A stretch of 64,000 nucleotides of DNA from Infirmifilum lucidum (GCF_014876775.1 NZ_CP062310.1:1527699-1591698); one strand, 5' to 3'; shown: positions 9,142 to 17,632, numbered from the stretch's first letter. Notes: generated by a model not told the origin, from the letters alone. Made by a program: numbers and translations.

Positions 9142-9943
9142 GGCCTACGAGCCGGGGCTGATCCACGGCGTCCTGGAGACGAGGATAGAAGTCCTGTCCG
9201 ACTACCTGCACGTGGGCATGGGGAAGGCCTTCGAGCGCCCGAAGAAGGCCATCGACGAGGCCACGTTCCGCAGAGTCTACAGGGACTGGCTCGCGGGTCG
9301 CCCCGTGAACTGGGACGAGTACTTCGAGCCGCACAGGACGCACTTTTTCGCGCGGGTAGGCGGCAGGGTCGCTATCCCGGGCTCTACGGTGAAGGGAGCC
9401 GTGAGGGCCAGGCTCGAGCTACTCCTACCGGAAGCTCGCTACGCCGTCTCCCAGCGGTCTGACAGCTACTCCCCGAAGTACGTCGAGATATTCAAGCCGA
9501 GGCCGAGGCCCCAGCCGAGCTACAAGCCGCCGCACGTCGACGTCGACCCTGTCTCCGACCTGCTCGGGTGCGCCGGCCTGGCGAGTAGGGTCGTGTTCGG
9601 AGACCACTACCTCCGCGGCGAGGGAAAGCTGGAGACAGTGCCCGTCGGCGGCGAGTGGTTCGAGGTGGCTAAGAGGGGCGACGTATTCGAGGGCCGCGTC
9701 GTGCTACGGGGGGTCGAGGGCTACGAGCTCGGTATGCTGCTCTACGGGATGGGCGCCAGGCTCGTGGACGGCAGGCTGAGCTTCAAGACTATGCTGCTCG
9801 GGAGGCTCAAGTTCCAGGACAGGAGGTTCGGGCGAGTGAGGTTCGACGCCAAGCCGGGCGCCGGGGTGGGCGTGAGCCTCGAGGACGCGTTGCGCTCGTT
9901 CCTCGCGCGCTTCAAGCCAAGTGACGTAGACGAGGAGTGGTGA
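9116..9943 (+). CDS. Csm5-like RAMP subunit
   Basis: A 275-residue RAMP. After an N-terminal strand (VLETRIEVLSDYLHVGMGKA) comes AIPGSTVKGAVRARLELLL near residue 85, the helix found in Csm5/Cas7 proteins, then DLLGCAGLASRVVFGD. The longer insertion between the first strand and IPGS, and the fairly weak C-terminal glycine loop (KPGAGVGVS), favour Csm5, which caps the 3' end of the crRNA. It starts inside the previous gene and is separated by only 3 bases from the small ORF that follows, so translation is probably coupled. Confidence 0.65.
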   Translation: MQRSSIHSRAYEPGLIHGVLETRIEVLSDYLHVGMGKAFERPKKAIDEATFRRVYRDWLAGRPVNWDEYFEPHRTHFFARVGGRVAIPGSTVKGAVRARLELLLPEARYAVSQRSDSYSPKYVEIFKPRPRPQPSYKPPHVDVDPVSDLLGCAGLASRVVFGDHYLRGEGKLETVPVGGEWFEVAKRGDVFEGRVVLRGVEGYELGMLLYGMGARLVDGRLSFKTMLLGRLKFQDRRFGRVRFDAKPGAGVGVSLEDALRSFLARFKPSDVDEEW

Positions 9944-9946
9944 CCT

Positions 9947-10084
9947 ATGAACAAGAGGTACAAGGTATGCCGCGACTTGAGCCTCCGGGAGGAGTGCAGG
10001 GAGCCCCTCTTCGAGGTCGAGCTGGACGGCAGGGGCGGTAGCCTTGAGGACAAGAGGATCGACTACAGGGTGATGGGCCCATGA
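9947..10084 (+). CDS. 45-residue protein inside type III operon, unknown
   Basis: A small ORF too short for most gene callers. It starts with ATG 3 bases after the csm5-like stop and its TGA overlaps the ATG of cas10 in an ATGA junction. This tight packing between two cas genes is the main support that it is real. The product is charged, with two cysteines (Cys8, Cys17) and a central ELDGRGGSLEDKR stretch. It has no motif I recognise. It may be a small accessory subunit of the complex or only a translational coupler for cas10. Confidence 0.6.
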   Translation: MNKRYKVCRDLSLREECREPLFEVELDGRGGSLEDKRIDYRVMGP

Positions 10085-12621
10085 GTCGCGGGATAGTGAG
10101 GGGCATATACCTGCCCACCAGGAGGGAAGTCGTGTTCGTCAACGAGGCTGGGAACGTGGAGGCCGTGGAGGCCTTCGTGAAGCTCGTCGCAGGCCTGCTG
10201 AAGATGCTCGACTTGGTTAAGAAAGACTTTGGGCTGGGGGACGAGGAGGCTCTCTCGCTCCTCGCCGACGTCCTGAGCCTACTCTACAGGGCCCCGCTGT
10301 TGCTCCCGCCAGTGCCCTACCAGCCGAAGGAAGCCGGCAAAACGGGCTACGTGTTCAACAACTTCGACTACTTCGTGGTCTACGCCGTTGCCCGCCACCT
10401 CGTGAAGGGATGCCTTGACGTCGGGGAGGCGTGCCGGGCGGGCTTTGTCTTCGACGTCCTCAGAGTCCTGGACGGCGAGGTGGGGGGCAAGGAGCTCTCG
10501 CACGCCCTGGAGCTCTCCCGCAATATTCTCAACTTCCTGAGGAGCGCGGAGAACTACGAGAAGGTCGTGAAGCTCTACGAGGCGTTACTCTTCACTCCCG
10601 CGGACACGAGGCCCGGCTACAACTACACCTCGCTGGCCTCACACCTGACGCTGACGTCCCTAGTCCTGGCGCTCAAGAACCTGCACTCAAAAGACCTCCC
10701 GCTCATGCGCCTAGTGGCCCTCTTCCACGACATAGGGAAGCTCACGAACCCCGTCGACCACGTGAACGAGGGCGCCAGGATTGTAGACAGGATCATGGAC
10801 GAGATCATGAAGGATAAGACCGGGGCCGCCCTGGGGGCCGAGAGCTGGGTGGTAGAAGCCCTGTTACAGCTCCGAAAGCAAGTGTACGAGCACCACCGTT
10901 ACGAGAGCCTGATACACGAGGCCGACGTGATAGCCTCCGCGAGCGACAGGATGAGGAAGGCTGTCAGCGAGCTCCTCGAGGAGACTGACACCGGCAGGAA
11001 GGTCAAGGAGTGCTACGAGCTCCCCGGGAGAAGAGGCTTCGAGTGCTTCATGGAGAGGCTCAGCGAAGACGAGTACAAGGCGCTGTCCTCCTGGCTCTAC
11101 GAGCGCCTCCTGGCAGGCGCCAAGGACACCCATGAGCCCGTGAGCGTGCACGCCTACGTCTACTACGTGGACTTCCCGGGCATCCAGAGCTTCATAAGGA
11201 ACTTCCCGAAGCTGAGGGACATGTCCGCGGCTAGCTTCCTCGTGGACTTCTCGGTGTCCACGCTCCCGTTCATTCTGATAGACCAGATGCTCTGCAGGAA
11301 GAGCGGGGCCAGGCTGCCAGTGGAGGCGTTGCTGGCCGGCTACGGGGGCCACGCGTTCATAGTCGCACCAAGCCTGCTGGGTCCCGAGGACGTCAAGAGG
11401 GAGGTCGGGTGCATCTCGGGCCTCGAGGTCAGGCTCGACGTGTCGCACGCCCCCTTCCTCGTCCAGACCGGGGACGGCTTCGTGATCCCGCGCTACAAGC
11501 ACGTCTGGGAGCGGATCTCCAGAGACCGCCTCAAGCGCTACTACGTGGAGGAGTTCGAGGAGCGCGTGTACTCCTACGGGAAGCACAGGCCCTGCGACAG
11601 GTGCGGCAGGAGGCCAGCCCTCCCCGACCCCACCGAGGAGGGCGAGTACCTCTGCGAGCTGTGCGGGAGGGTGCACGAGGTGTCCAAGGTCAGGGGCCTG
11701 GTGGCCAGAGCCATGCAGGGGTACTTCGTGGGGGGCCAGGCCGTGGACGTCCTCGAGGGGATGAGCCTGGACGACTTCCTCAAGAGGGCGATGCAGTACA
11801 TTGCCGGCATGGACGGCGAAGAGGAGGAGAAGAAGTACCTCGCAGTCTTCACGTTTGACGGGAACAACGCAGGGGCGATCTTCGGATCCTCGCTAACGTT
11901 CTCGGAGTACCTCGACAAGAGCTACCTGGCGGACTACGCGGTCAAGAAGGCTTACCGCGGGGCACTGGAGTCCCTGCTGAAGCAGAACCCCAGGTACGTC
12001 AGGTACGTGAAGTCCGTGCTGGCGGGGACGGTGTACTTGGGCGGCGACGAGGGCCTGCTCCTCCTCCCCTCCGCGGCAGCTATCGACTTCGCCGCGGAGT
12101 TCCTGTCGGGAGCCAGCAGGACGTGCGGCTTCACTTACAAGTCCGGGATGGTCGTCGTTGACCCGACGCACCCCGTGCAGTTCGCCGTCGAGGCGGCGCG
12201 CGTGCTGGAGGAGAAGGCGAAGGCGGGCGGCAACACCGTGGGAGTCGTAGTCTCGAGCAACCTCGTCGACGCGAGATCCCTGGAGAGCCTCCTGGGCGAG
12301 CTCGCCGGCTACATACGCGTGAAGAACTCCCTCGACAGCCACGTCGACTTCGTGCGGAAGGCTGTGGGCGAGGGGGACGCGGCCTCGAGGATGCTGAGGG
12401 CGCTCGAGAAGGCCCTGAGGCTCGAGCCCAGAGACCAGCTCGAGTTCGTGCTCTACCTGATGAGGGAGTACGCGAACTCCCAGGACGAGCGGGTCAAGGA
12501 TCTGCTGCACCGAATAGTGAGCGAGGCCACCCCGGTCGGGGAGAGGGGGGAGCGCGTGATCCCCGTGTACGACTACTACTTCATGCTCAAGACCTACAGG
12601 GTGGGTGGTAGGATTGGTTAG
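10081..12621 (+). CDS. cas10: Cas10, HD-nuclease and cOA-synthase subunit
   Basis: The 846-residue large subunit of the type III complex. The HD nuclease domain has FHDIGKL at about residues 215-221 with a further His near 188. It is followed by a first Palm domain and a zinc knuckle with C505xxC508 and C525xxC528. The second Palm domain has FDGNNAGAIFGS and the cyclase motif YLGGDEGLLLL at residues 652-662. The motif is GGDE rather than the common GGDD; the acidic pair is kept, so synthesis of cyclic oligoadenylate is still likely. Target RNA binding should trigger DNA cutting and signal production, and csx1 and crn1 upstream fit as receiver and off switch. It overlaps the 45-residue ORF by ATGA and the next RAMP gene by 17 bases. 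Confidence 0.95.
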   Translation: MSRGIVRGIYLPTRREVVFVNEAGNVEAVEAFVKLVAGLLKMLDLVKKDFGLGDEEALSLLADVLSLLYRAPLLLPPVPYQPKEAGKTGYVFNNFDYFVVYAVARHLVKGCLDVGEACRAGFVFDVLRVLDGEVGGKELSHALELSRNILNFLRSAENYEKVVKLYEALLFTPADTRPGYNYTSLASHLTLTSLVLALKNLHSKDLPLMRLVALFHDIGKLTNPVDHVNEGARIVDRIMDEIMKDKTGAALGAESWVVEALLQLRKQVYEHHRYESLIHEADVIASASDRMRKAVSELLEETDTGRKVKECYELPGRRGFECFMERLSEDEYKALSSWLYERLLAGAKDTHEPVSVHAYVYYVDFPGIQSFIRNFPKLRDMSAASFLVDFSVSTLPFILIDQMLCRKSGARLPVEALLAGYGGHAFIVAPSLLGPEDVKREVGCISGLEVRLDVSHAPFLVQTGDGFVIPRYKHVWERISRDRLKRYYVEEFEERVYSYGKHRPCDRCGRRPALPDPTEEGEYLCELCGRVHEVSKVRGLVARAMQGYFVGGQAVDVLEGMSLDDFLKRAMQYIAGMDGEEEEKKYLAVFTFDGNNAGAIFGSSLTFSEYLDKSYLADYAVKKAYRGALESLLKQNPRYVRYVKSVLAGTVYLGGDEGLLLLPSAAAIDFAAEFLSGASRTCGFTYKSGMVVVDPTHPVQFAVEAARVLEEKAKAGGNTVGVVVSSNLVDARSLESLLGELAGYIRVKNSLDSHVDFVRKAVGEGDAASRMLRALEKALRLEPRDQLEFVLYLMREYANSQDERVKDLLHRIVSEATPVGERGERVIPVYDYYFMLKTYRVGGRIG

Positions 12622-13225
12622 GATCGAGGTGGAGCTCAAGCCGCTGTCGTCGCTCACGGTCGGCGGCTCGTCGCCGAGCTCGTCGGCCGACATCCCGTTC
12701 AACAGGCTACTCGTGCCCCCGTCCACGATCAAGGGCTCGATGAGGACTGCAGTGACGGCGCTCCTGCCGGATTGCTACACGGCGTGCGGGGAAGTCGAGC
12801 CGAGACTCATAAGGCTGAGGCACGGGAAGATGGGAGGCCCCTGCGACGTCTGCAAACTCTTCGGCTATCCCGACAGCCCGGGCCGCGTCTACGTCACTGT
12901 CGAGTCGCAGCCAGGGGAGTTCCACCTGCTGTCTAGGGTCTCGATAGACGACGAGAGGTGGGTGGCGGAGGAGAAGAAGCTCTTCTCCCAGCAGGTCATC
13001 AAGCCGGGGGAGACTATAGTGGTGTCAGTGGCCATGGACACGCGGGGCCTCGGGCAGGATGAGGAGGAGAGGCTCGTCAGGCTACTCCTCTACTCGCTCC
13101 ACGCCCTCAGGCTGTGGCGCCTGGGGAGGGGCGCCATGGTGGATCTGAGGGTCAGGAGCCACGACCTGCCCGAGGACAAGTACGGGGATCTACTCGAGCC
13201 GCTCAAGAGGTGGTTGTGGGAATGA
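12605..13225 (+). CDS. Cas7-like RAMP with candidate catalytic Asp
   Basis: A compact 206-residue RAMP. It begins VELKPLSSLTVGG, then SADIPFNRLLVPPSTIKGSM, a CDVCKLFG knuckle, RVSIDDER and a short C-terminus without a long glycine loop. Asp29 in ADIPFNRL occupies the place of the Csm3 slicing residue, so this is the second subunit in the operon likely to cut RNA. The start is GTG at 12605, or TTG at 12614. Both lie inside the end of cas10, which implies coupled translation. The TGA at the end overlaps the next ATG. Confidence 0.75.
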   Translation: MVGLVRIEVELKPLSSLTVGGSSPSSSADIPFNRLLVPPSTIKGSMRTAVTALLPDCYTACGEVEPRLIRLRHGKMGGPCDVCKLFGYPDSPGRVYVTVESQPGEFHLLSRVSIDDERWVAEEKKLFSQQVIKPGETIVVSVAMDTRGLGQDEEERLVRLLLYSLHALRLWRLGRGAMVDLRVRSHDLPEDKYGDLLEPLKRWLWE

Positions 13226-14214
13226 GGCTGGTGGTCTTCTCCGGGGGGTGGCTGAACTACTCGTCGAGGAGGGTCATGAACTACTACCTCGTCGACAGGG
13301 ACTTCATCCCGGCGACGACTCTGCGCGGCGCGATCTTGGCGGAGATGTACTCGCAGAAGGGCTCCGTGGACGAGGACTTCTACACTAGCCCGGCTTTCCC
13401 AGTGCTCGAAGTCGGGGCGGAGCCTGGGAGGGGCGGGGCCTCCAGGAGGCTCGCGCCCACAGCCCCGCCCCACGCCCTCGTCATGCTGAAGGGCAGGAAG
13501 GGCAGGGAGGCCTACGAGCTCGAGGGGTGCATCGGGGACGCTTCCTCGTATGGGCCGCTCCTCGAGGCCCTAAAGGCCGTGCACGAGAAGCTTAAGGAAA
13601 AGCTCGAGTCGGAGCCGAAGCCGGCGCTGGGCGGGCTCGTCGCCCCCCTCGGGAAGAGCGAGGATCTCGCGAGCTACGCCCGCGTGTCCCCGGAGGCCAC
13701 GGTGGAGATGCACGTGGCGATATCCAAGAGGACGGGGTCGTCGATGAAGGGCATGCTCTACGCCTACGAGTACAAGAGGGCGCCCAAGTACTGGGCCCTC
13801 GTCGCCGAGACCGAGGCCGCCGACTACCTGAAGCCTGGAGTGGCCCTCAGGGTCGGGAGGGGGAGGAGCAGGGCGCCTGGAGCCCTCAGGGTCGAGAAGG
13901 TGGTGGGCGTCAAGGCCGAGGAGCTCGCGGGCCCGGGCGTCGGCTACTGCATCACGCCGTGCGTCCCGAGGCTTTTCGGCCGCGAGGTGTTCCAGGCTGG
14001 GGGCGCGCTGGGGTACTACGACATATACAACGCGTGGTTCACCGTGGACGGCGGCAGCGGGTTCAAGCCGGCGTTCCGCGTCCTCGCGGAGGGCGCGCTC
14101 GTGGAGGTCAGGGAGAGGGCTAGCGTGGACTTGAGGCCCGCGGGCCTCAACCTGATCCTGTCAATCGGAGACCTGTACGGGCTTCTGGGCGAGGTGGCGA
14201 GGCATGTGGGTTAG
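13222..14214 (+). CDS. csx10: Csx10/Csm4-like Cas5 subunit
   Basis: A 330-residue RAMP of the Cas5 group. It opens with MRLVVFSGGWLNY, has FIPATTLRGAILAEMY at about residues 30-45 and carries the strongly basic glycine loop RVGRGRSRAPGALRVEKV near residue 215, characteristic of Csx10. It should bind the crRNA 5' handle next to Cas10. The ATG at 13222 is chosen over an upstream in-frame ATG because it forms an ATGA overlap with the previous stop and the added residues would be a shadow of the other frame. Csx10 rather than Csm4 suggests subtype III-D, but no csx19 is visible. Confidence 0.7.
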   Translation: MRLVVFSGGWLNYSSRRVMNYYLVDRDFIPATTLRGAILAEMYSQKGSVDEDFYTSPAFPVLEVGAEPGRGGASRRLAPTAPPHALVMLKGRKGREAYELEGCIGDASSYGPLLEALKAVHEKLKEKLESEPKPALGGLVAPLGKSEDLASYARVSPEATVEMHVAISKRTGSSMKGMLYAYEYKRAPKYWALVAETEAADYLKPGVALRVGRGRSRAPGALRVEKVVGVKAEELAGPGVGYCITPCVPRLFGREVFQAGGALGYYDIYNAWFTVDGGSGFKPAFRVLAEGALVEVRERASVDLRPAGLNLILSIGDLYGLLGEVARHVG

Positions 14215-15046
14215 GCTGTACAAGTTCACGTTCAGGGCAGAGCCGCTCAGGGTCGGCGCCGGCGTGGACGGCAGCAGGCTGCTACAGCTGGCCTACAGCT
14301 ACGGGGACGGGAAACCCACGCCCGTCGTCCCGTTCTCGACGTGGAAGGGCGTCTTCAGGAGGGTCTCGGAGTGGGTCATGTACTCGGACGCTAGCCTGGG
14401 GAGGGTTCTGGAGGAGCACGGGTGCAACCACGACCTCAGGAAGTGCGGGCTCGACGGGGAGCCCTGCACGGACAAGCTCCGGGATCTCTACAGGAAGTAC
14501 AGCGAGTGCGTCGACGCCTGGAGCAGGGGCGGGCGCGAGGAGGATGCCTGCCTGGAGGTCGAGCCAGAGGTGCTCCACAACGTGAACATCGCCTCGAAGG
14601 TGGACGAGCGGGACTTCTGCCTGACGGCGCGCGGCGTCGAGTCGGCCCTCCAGTGCCCCGTGTGCAGGCTGTACGGGAGCCCCTACTTCGCCTCGGCAGT
14701 CACGTTCAGCGACTCCCTTCTGCGAGGGCTGCTCAGGGCGGTGACGCACGTGGCGATAGACAGGAAGACCAGGATCCAGCGCGAGGACATGCTCTACATT
14801 GAGGAGCTCGCCGAGCCCGAGGAGCCCCGCGAAGTACAGGTCTACGCCGTGCTACGGGAAGCCTTCCCGGATCCCAAGCCCCTCGAGGTGTGGACGCAGA
14901 CGCTGAGAGTCCTCGCCGAGGTCGGCGTCTTCGTGGGCGGCGGCAAGTCGAGGGGCCACGGCTACGTCCAGCTAGACCCCGAGAAGAGCCTCGAGGCCAG
15001 GCTGAGGCCCGGGGAGGGGCCGGCCTGGAGGAAGCTCTCCCTGTAG
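14204..15046 (+). CDS. Cas7-like RAMP, last gene of type III operon
   Basis: A 280-residue RAMP with AEPLRVGAG near the N-terminus, VVPFSTWKGVFRRVSEW at about residues 44-60, a long Cys-rich insertion (residues 75-120), CPVCRLYGSPYFASAVTFSD, HVAIDRKTR and the glycine loop FVGGGKSRGHGYVQL near residue 245. The slicing Asp of Csm3 is not present (SRLLQLAYSYGDG at that place). It most resembles the second RAMP of the operon, so the two may form a separate backbone segment. It overlaps csx10 by 11 bases. The operon ends here, and no strong terminator is visible. Confidence 0.75.
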   Translation: MWVRLYKFTFRAEPLRVGAGVDGSRLLQLAYSYGDGKPTPVVPFSTWKGVFRRVSEWVMYSDASLGRVLEEHGCNHDLRKCGLDGEPCTDKLRDLYRKYSECVDAWSRGGREEDACLEVEPEVLHNVNIASKVDERDFCLTARGVESALQCPVCRLYGSPYFASAVTFSDSLLRGLLRAVTHVAIDRKTRIQREDMLYIEELAEPEEPREVQVYAVLREAFPDPKPLEVWTQTLRVLAEVGVFVGGGKSRGHGYVQLDPEKSLEARLRPGEGPAWRKLSL

Positions 15047-15087
15047 CCAAAAATTTCTCTCTCCCGTTACAAACCAGGGAGGCTTTC

Positions 15088-15176
15088 CTTTCCATCGTCT
15101 CTTGACTTCTGGCGCAGTGCGGGGTCTGACAGCGGTCTAGACGATGCTGGGCTTTCTATTATCGTTCACAACGACA
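15088..15176 (-). CRISPR. Mini-CRISPR relic: two degenerate repeats and one spacer
   Basis: On the minus strand, 15112-15088 matches the array repeat at 21 of 25 positions, keeping GAAGTCAAGAGAC and ending GGAAAG. The position 15176-15152 keeps only the repeat's 3' end, ATAATAGAAAG, with the handle ATAGAAAG intact. The 39 nt between them (15151-15113) have normal spacer length. A TATA box lies 12-25 nt upstream (see 15183-15195). It sits in the convergent gap between the type III operon and cas6, opposite in strand to both full arrays. It may be a dead array, or it may make a crRNA-like RNA that guides a Cas complex, as described for CreR-type RNAs. The latter is inference. Confidence 0.7.
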
Positions 15177-15182
15177 GTAAAA

Positions 15183-15195
15183 CTTAATTTATAAG
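15183..15195 (-). promoter_or_regulatory. TATA box of the mini-CRISPR
   Basis: Minus-strand CTTATAAATTAAG is a strong archaeal TATA element. With the usual 25-26 nt spacing, transcription would begin near 15165. That is inside the first degenerate repeat, just before the 11-12 nt that are conserved. The next gene on that strand ends much further upstream, so no other target for this promoter is seen. Confidence 0.55.
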
Positions 15196-15269
15196 GCAGG
15201 CTGTTCCCAGGGAAGCCTCCCGGGGGAAAGGATAAGTACCCCGGATCCCCCCACTCTAGAGAATAAAGT

Positions 15270-16085
15270 TTAGGCCTGGCCCTCCAGCCAGCGCACTCTT
15301 ACCCTGCCGAAGCCGAGGGCCCTCGACTGCCCCACCCCCGTGGTCTCCGCGAGGCTGAGGGCCGCGGCTATGAGCGGGGCGTCTCTGGAGCCGTGTATCG
15401 CGTAGACCGCCGTGCCCACGAAGGCCGGAACCACCCTGCCCTCGCCTATGTCGACTAGCACGGGCCTGTAGCGGGGCGCCCCCACGGCCTCCACGGTCTT
15501 CGCGACCGTGTCGCTGGCGGCTCTCGTGTCGACCCCGGTGATCCTCGAGTATGTCCTGAGGGCGCTCAGCACCACCCTGGCGGGGGACGGGTAGAGGACG
15601 TCTCTGCCGTAGAACATGAGGATCGCTGGGGACAGGAACTCGACCTCCGCGGCGACCCCCTCTCTGGGCACCTCCCGGGGCCGGGGCGGCTCGGACTGCC
15701 TCACGGACACGTCGACTACCCGGAACTCCCCGCTGGGCAGCGAGACCGACATGTCCCTGGCTATCGAGAAGATGTAGTCGGAGGCGAGTTTCTCCGAGTA
15801 GAAGTGCGCCGTGACCGTGAGAGGAGTCCCAGCCCTCACCTCGTACACCCTGGGCGCCCCCCGCCTGGACAGGAGGCCCGTGAGCAGGTAGCCGCCGGCC
15901 CCGTCGACGGCGAGGGGCTCCACGGAGAACTCCTTCTCGGCCTTCTTCGGGAAGTCGACCCCGCTCCTGTGGAGGAACTCGTAGACGACCTTGAGGGAGA
16001 AGCTCCCGCTCCACGTCACTATTGGCGTGTCCTGCATGGCCACGAGCCTCACGGAGACGCTGTAGAGCCTCGGCCTCCCCGCCAT
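15270..16085 (-). CDS. cas6: Cas6 crRNA-processing endoribonuclease
   Basis: A 271-residue RAMP. The C-terminal glycine-rich loop GVGQSRALGFGRVRV is the Cas6 hallmark, and the two-domain layout and length fit crenarchaeal Cas6. It cuts pre-crRNA within each repeat, leaving the 8-nt 5' handle (ATAGAAAG here), and is the only Cas6 in the island. It therefore probably serves both arrays and both effector types. A candidate general-acid His is present near residue 35 (FLHRSG) but is not proven. The ATG at 16085 is preferred over a TTG at 16094 because the TATA box (CTATAAAT on plus, 16113-16120) predicts a leaderless start there. Confidence 0.85.
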   Translation of the reverse strand: MAGRPRLYSVSVRLVAMQDTPIVTWSGSFSLKVVYEFLHRSGVDFPKKAEKEFSVEPLAVDGAGGYLLTGLLSRRGAPRVYEVRAGTPLTVTAHFYSEKLASDYIFSIARDMSVSLPSGEFRVVDVSVRQSEPPRPREVPREGVAAEVEFLSPAILMFYGRDVLYPSPARVVLSALRTYSRITGVDTRAASDTVAKTVEAVGAPRYRPVLVDIGEGRVVPAFVGTAVYAIHGSRDAPLIAAALSLAETTGVGQSRALGFGRVRVRWLEGQA

Positions 16086-16253
16086 CCAGACCAATACACC
16101 TTGCGCGCCCGCCTATAAATCGCTTAGCCCGCAACCGGGGCTGAAAAACTTGCACGATATCCCCTGGCCCCGGAGTAAGGAGTACAGGAGGTTGCGGGGC
16201 ACTGTTGCAAATTCACTTTCACCGTTTTCTTCGACAGGGTTAATAGTTCAATC

Positions 16254-16271
16254 CCTGAAACCGGTTTCAGG
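16254..16271 (+). promoter_or_regulatory. Perfect 18-bp palindrome before nurA-like gene
   Basis: CCTGAAACCGGTTTCAGG is its own reverse complement. It lies just after a weak TATA-like TTAATAG (about 16240) and directly before the ribosome binding site AGGAGGTG (16270-16277), so it overlaps the expected transcription start. Its core, TGAAA-N4-TTTCA, recurs at the csa1 promoter (21555-21570). It is likely an operator for a homodimeric regulator. The downstream gene itself encodes an N-terminal helix-turn-helix, and Csa3 is another candidate. Confidence 0.6.
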
Positions 16272-16285
16272 AGGTGAAAACTACC

Positions 16286-17632
16286 GTGCCCGCGGCCCCA
16301 GTAGCGTACGCCTTCAGGCTAGAGGCGGCGTTCAAGGCCTGCCTCGAGGCTTCCGTCGACAAGGGCTATTTCACGCCCTCAGAGCTGGCGGCCAGGATGG
16401 GAGTCAGCGAGAGGATGGCTCGCTACTACCTGATAGATCTCATATCCCTGGGAGCCGTCGAGTACGCTGGCGGCGGGAGGTACAGGATAGCGGAGAACGC
16501 CTCTAAGGCCCTCCTGAGGGCGGAGGTCTTCGGCTCGGAGTTCCTGCTCGAGGAGGCCGTGGCCGAGGCCCTCGCAGGGAGCCCGGAGGCTGCCGAGGCC
16601 ATGCTGGAGAGGGTTTACAGGCTCAGGAAGAGGATCGAGGCCCTCGGGGACAGAGGGACCCTGCGGAGGGCCCTGGAGGGGCTCGCAGGCGTTGTGCTCG
16701 AGAGCGAGAAGGCGATCTACTCTGCGAGGGACGTCGAGCCTCTAAGACCCCTGCACATCGCCGGCGCGTCATACGAGTCCCTGCTACGCAGCTACGTGGT
16801 GGCCGGCGGGGTCGTCTTGGCGGCTGCCTACCTGGGCTCCTGCGTCGCCTCGCTGAAGCTCGACGAGGAGGGGCAAGTCGAGAGCGTGAGGTACGTCAGG
16901 AGGCCGGATCTGAAGAGCTTCAGGGGCTCCCAGCCCTTCGACGAGGGGGTGCTCGAGCTCGCGCTCGAGAGGCCCGAGCTTCTGGCCGCCGGGAGGAAGC
17001 TCGCGGCCAGGTTCATAGTCTCGAGGATGACGTTCGAGGCCCTGGCAGACGTCGTCAGGTCGGACGGCGTGGAGCTCGCGCTCGTTGGAGGCAGCCTCCT
17101 GCCGCACGGCTTCCTGGTCTGGGCCAGCAGGGAGCTCCAAACGCTTAGGGAAAGCATGGAGAACTCTTTCCTGGAACTGCTAGAGGCGGCGGAGGCGAGG
17201 GGCGTCACGCTCGTCGGCGTTGTCCCCGCGAGCAGGGACAGCAGGTTTTTCGCGGCGGTGAGCGAGAGGCTCGGCGCCGGGCTATCGGGGGTCAGCGACC
17301 TGGCCTTCCTCAGCTACGTGCTCGACCCCTGGGAGTACACAGCCCCCATGAGAGTCGAGAAAGAGAGGGGTAGAGAAGTTAGAAACTGGTACGAGTTCTA
17401 CTGGAAGGTCGGGAGCAGGCTCCTCAAGATAGAGTACGTGACGTGGGGAGACCCCCTCCTCGTACAGGAGAACATAGTCCGGGCGCTGAAGGGCAACTTC
17501 TACGCCAGCGGCGAGCCCGTCGGCGTGAGGGAGGCCAGGGCCGAGGCGTCGAAGCTCGTGAGGCTCCTAGAGGCGATGTTCAGGGGGGCCCTGGAGGTGG
17601 TGATCCGTGGAGAAGGTCGGGGTAGTCATTAG
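16286..17632 (+). CDS. NurA-like protein with N-terminal HTH, catalytic Asp lost
   Basis: A 448-residue protein encoded directly upstream of a HerA ATPase gene. Residues 25-65 form a winged-helix-like segment (FTPSELAARMGVSERMARYY). The rest follows the NurA 5'-3' nuclease layout, but the two DGS motifs that carry metal-binding Asp are replaced: IAGASYESLL near residue 160 and LVGGSLLPHG near 268. It is thus probably NurA-derived but inactive or altered. The GTG at 16286 is chosen because the Shine-Dalgarno AGGAGGTG sits 8 nt before it; a GTG at 16274 lies inside that site. The last 26 bases overlap herA. Location between cas6 and the adaptation operon suggests a role in CRISPR DNA processing. 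Confidence 0.55.
   Translation: MPAAPVAYAFRLEAAFKACLEASVDKGYFTPSELAARMGVSERMARYYLIDLISLGAVEYAGGGRYRIAENASKALLRAEVFGSEFLLEEAVAEALAGSPEAAEAMLERVYRLRKRIEALGDRGTLRRALEGLAGVVLESEKAIYSARDVEPLRPLHIAGASYESLLRSYVVAGGVVLAAAYLGSCVASLKLDEEGQVESVRYVRRPDLKSFRGSQPFDEGVLELALERPELLAAGRKLAARFIVSRMTFEALADVVRSDGVELALVGGSLLPHGFLVWASRELQTLRESMENSFLELLEAAEARGVTLVGVVPASRDSRFFAAVSERLGAGLSGVSDLAFLSYVLDPWEYTAPMRVEKERGREVRNWYEFYWKVGSRLLKIEYVTWGDPLLVQENIVRALKGNFYASGEPVGVREARAEASKLVRLLEAMFRGALEVVIRGEGRGSH

Noticed and set aside
13114-13221. Upstream extension of the csx10-like gene to an earlier ATG
   Set aside because: The extra residues are a shadow of the previous RAMP gene; the ATGA overlap at 13222 is a better start.
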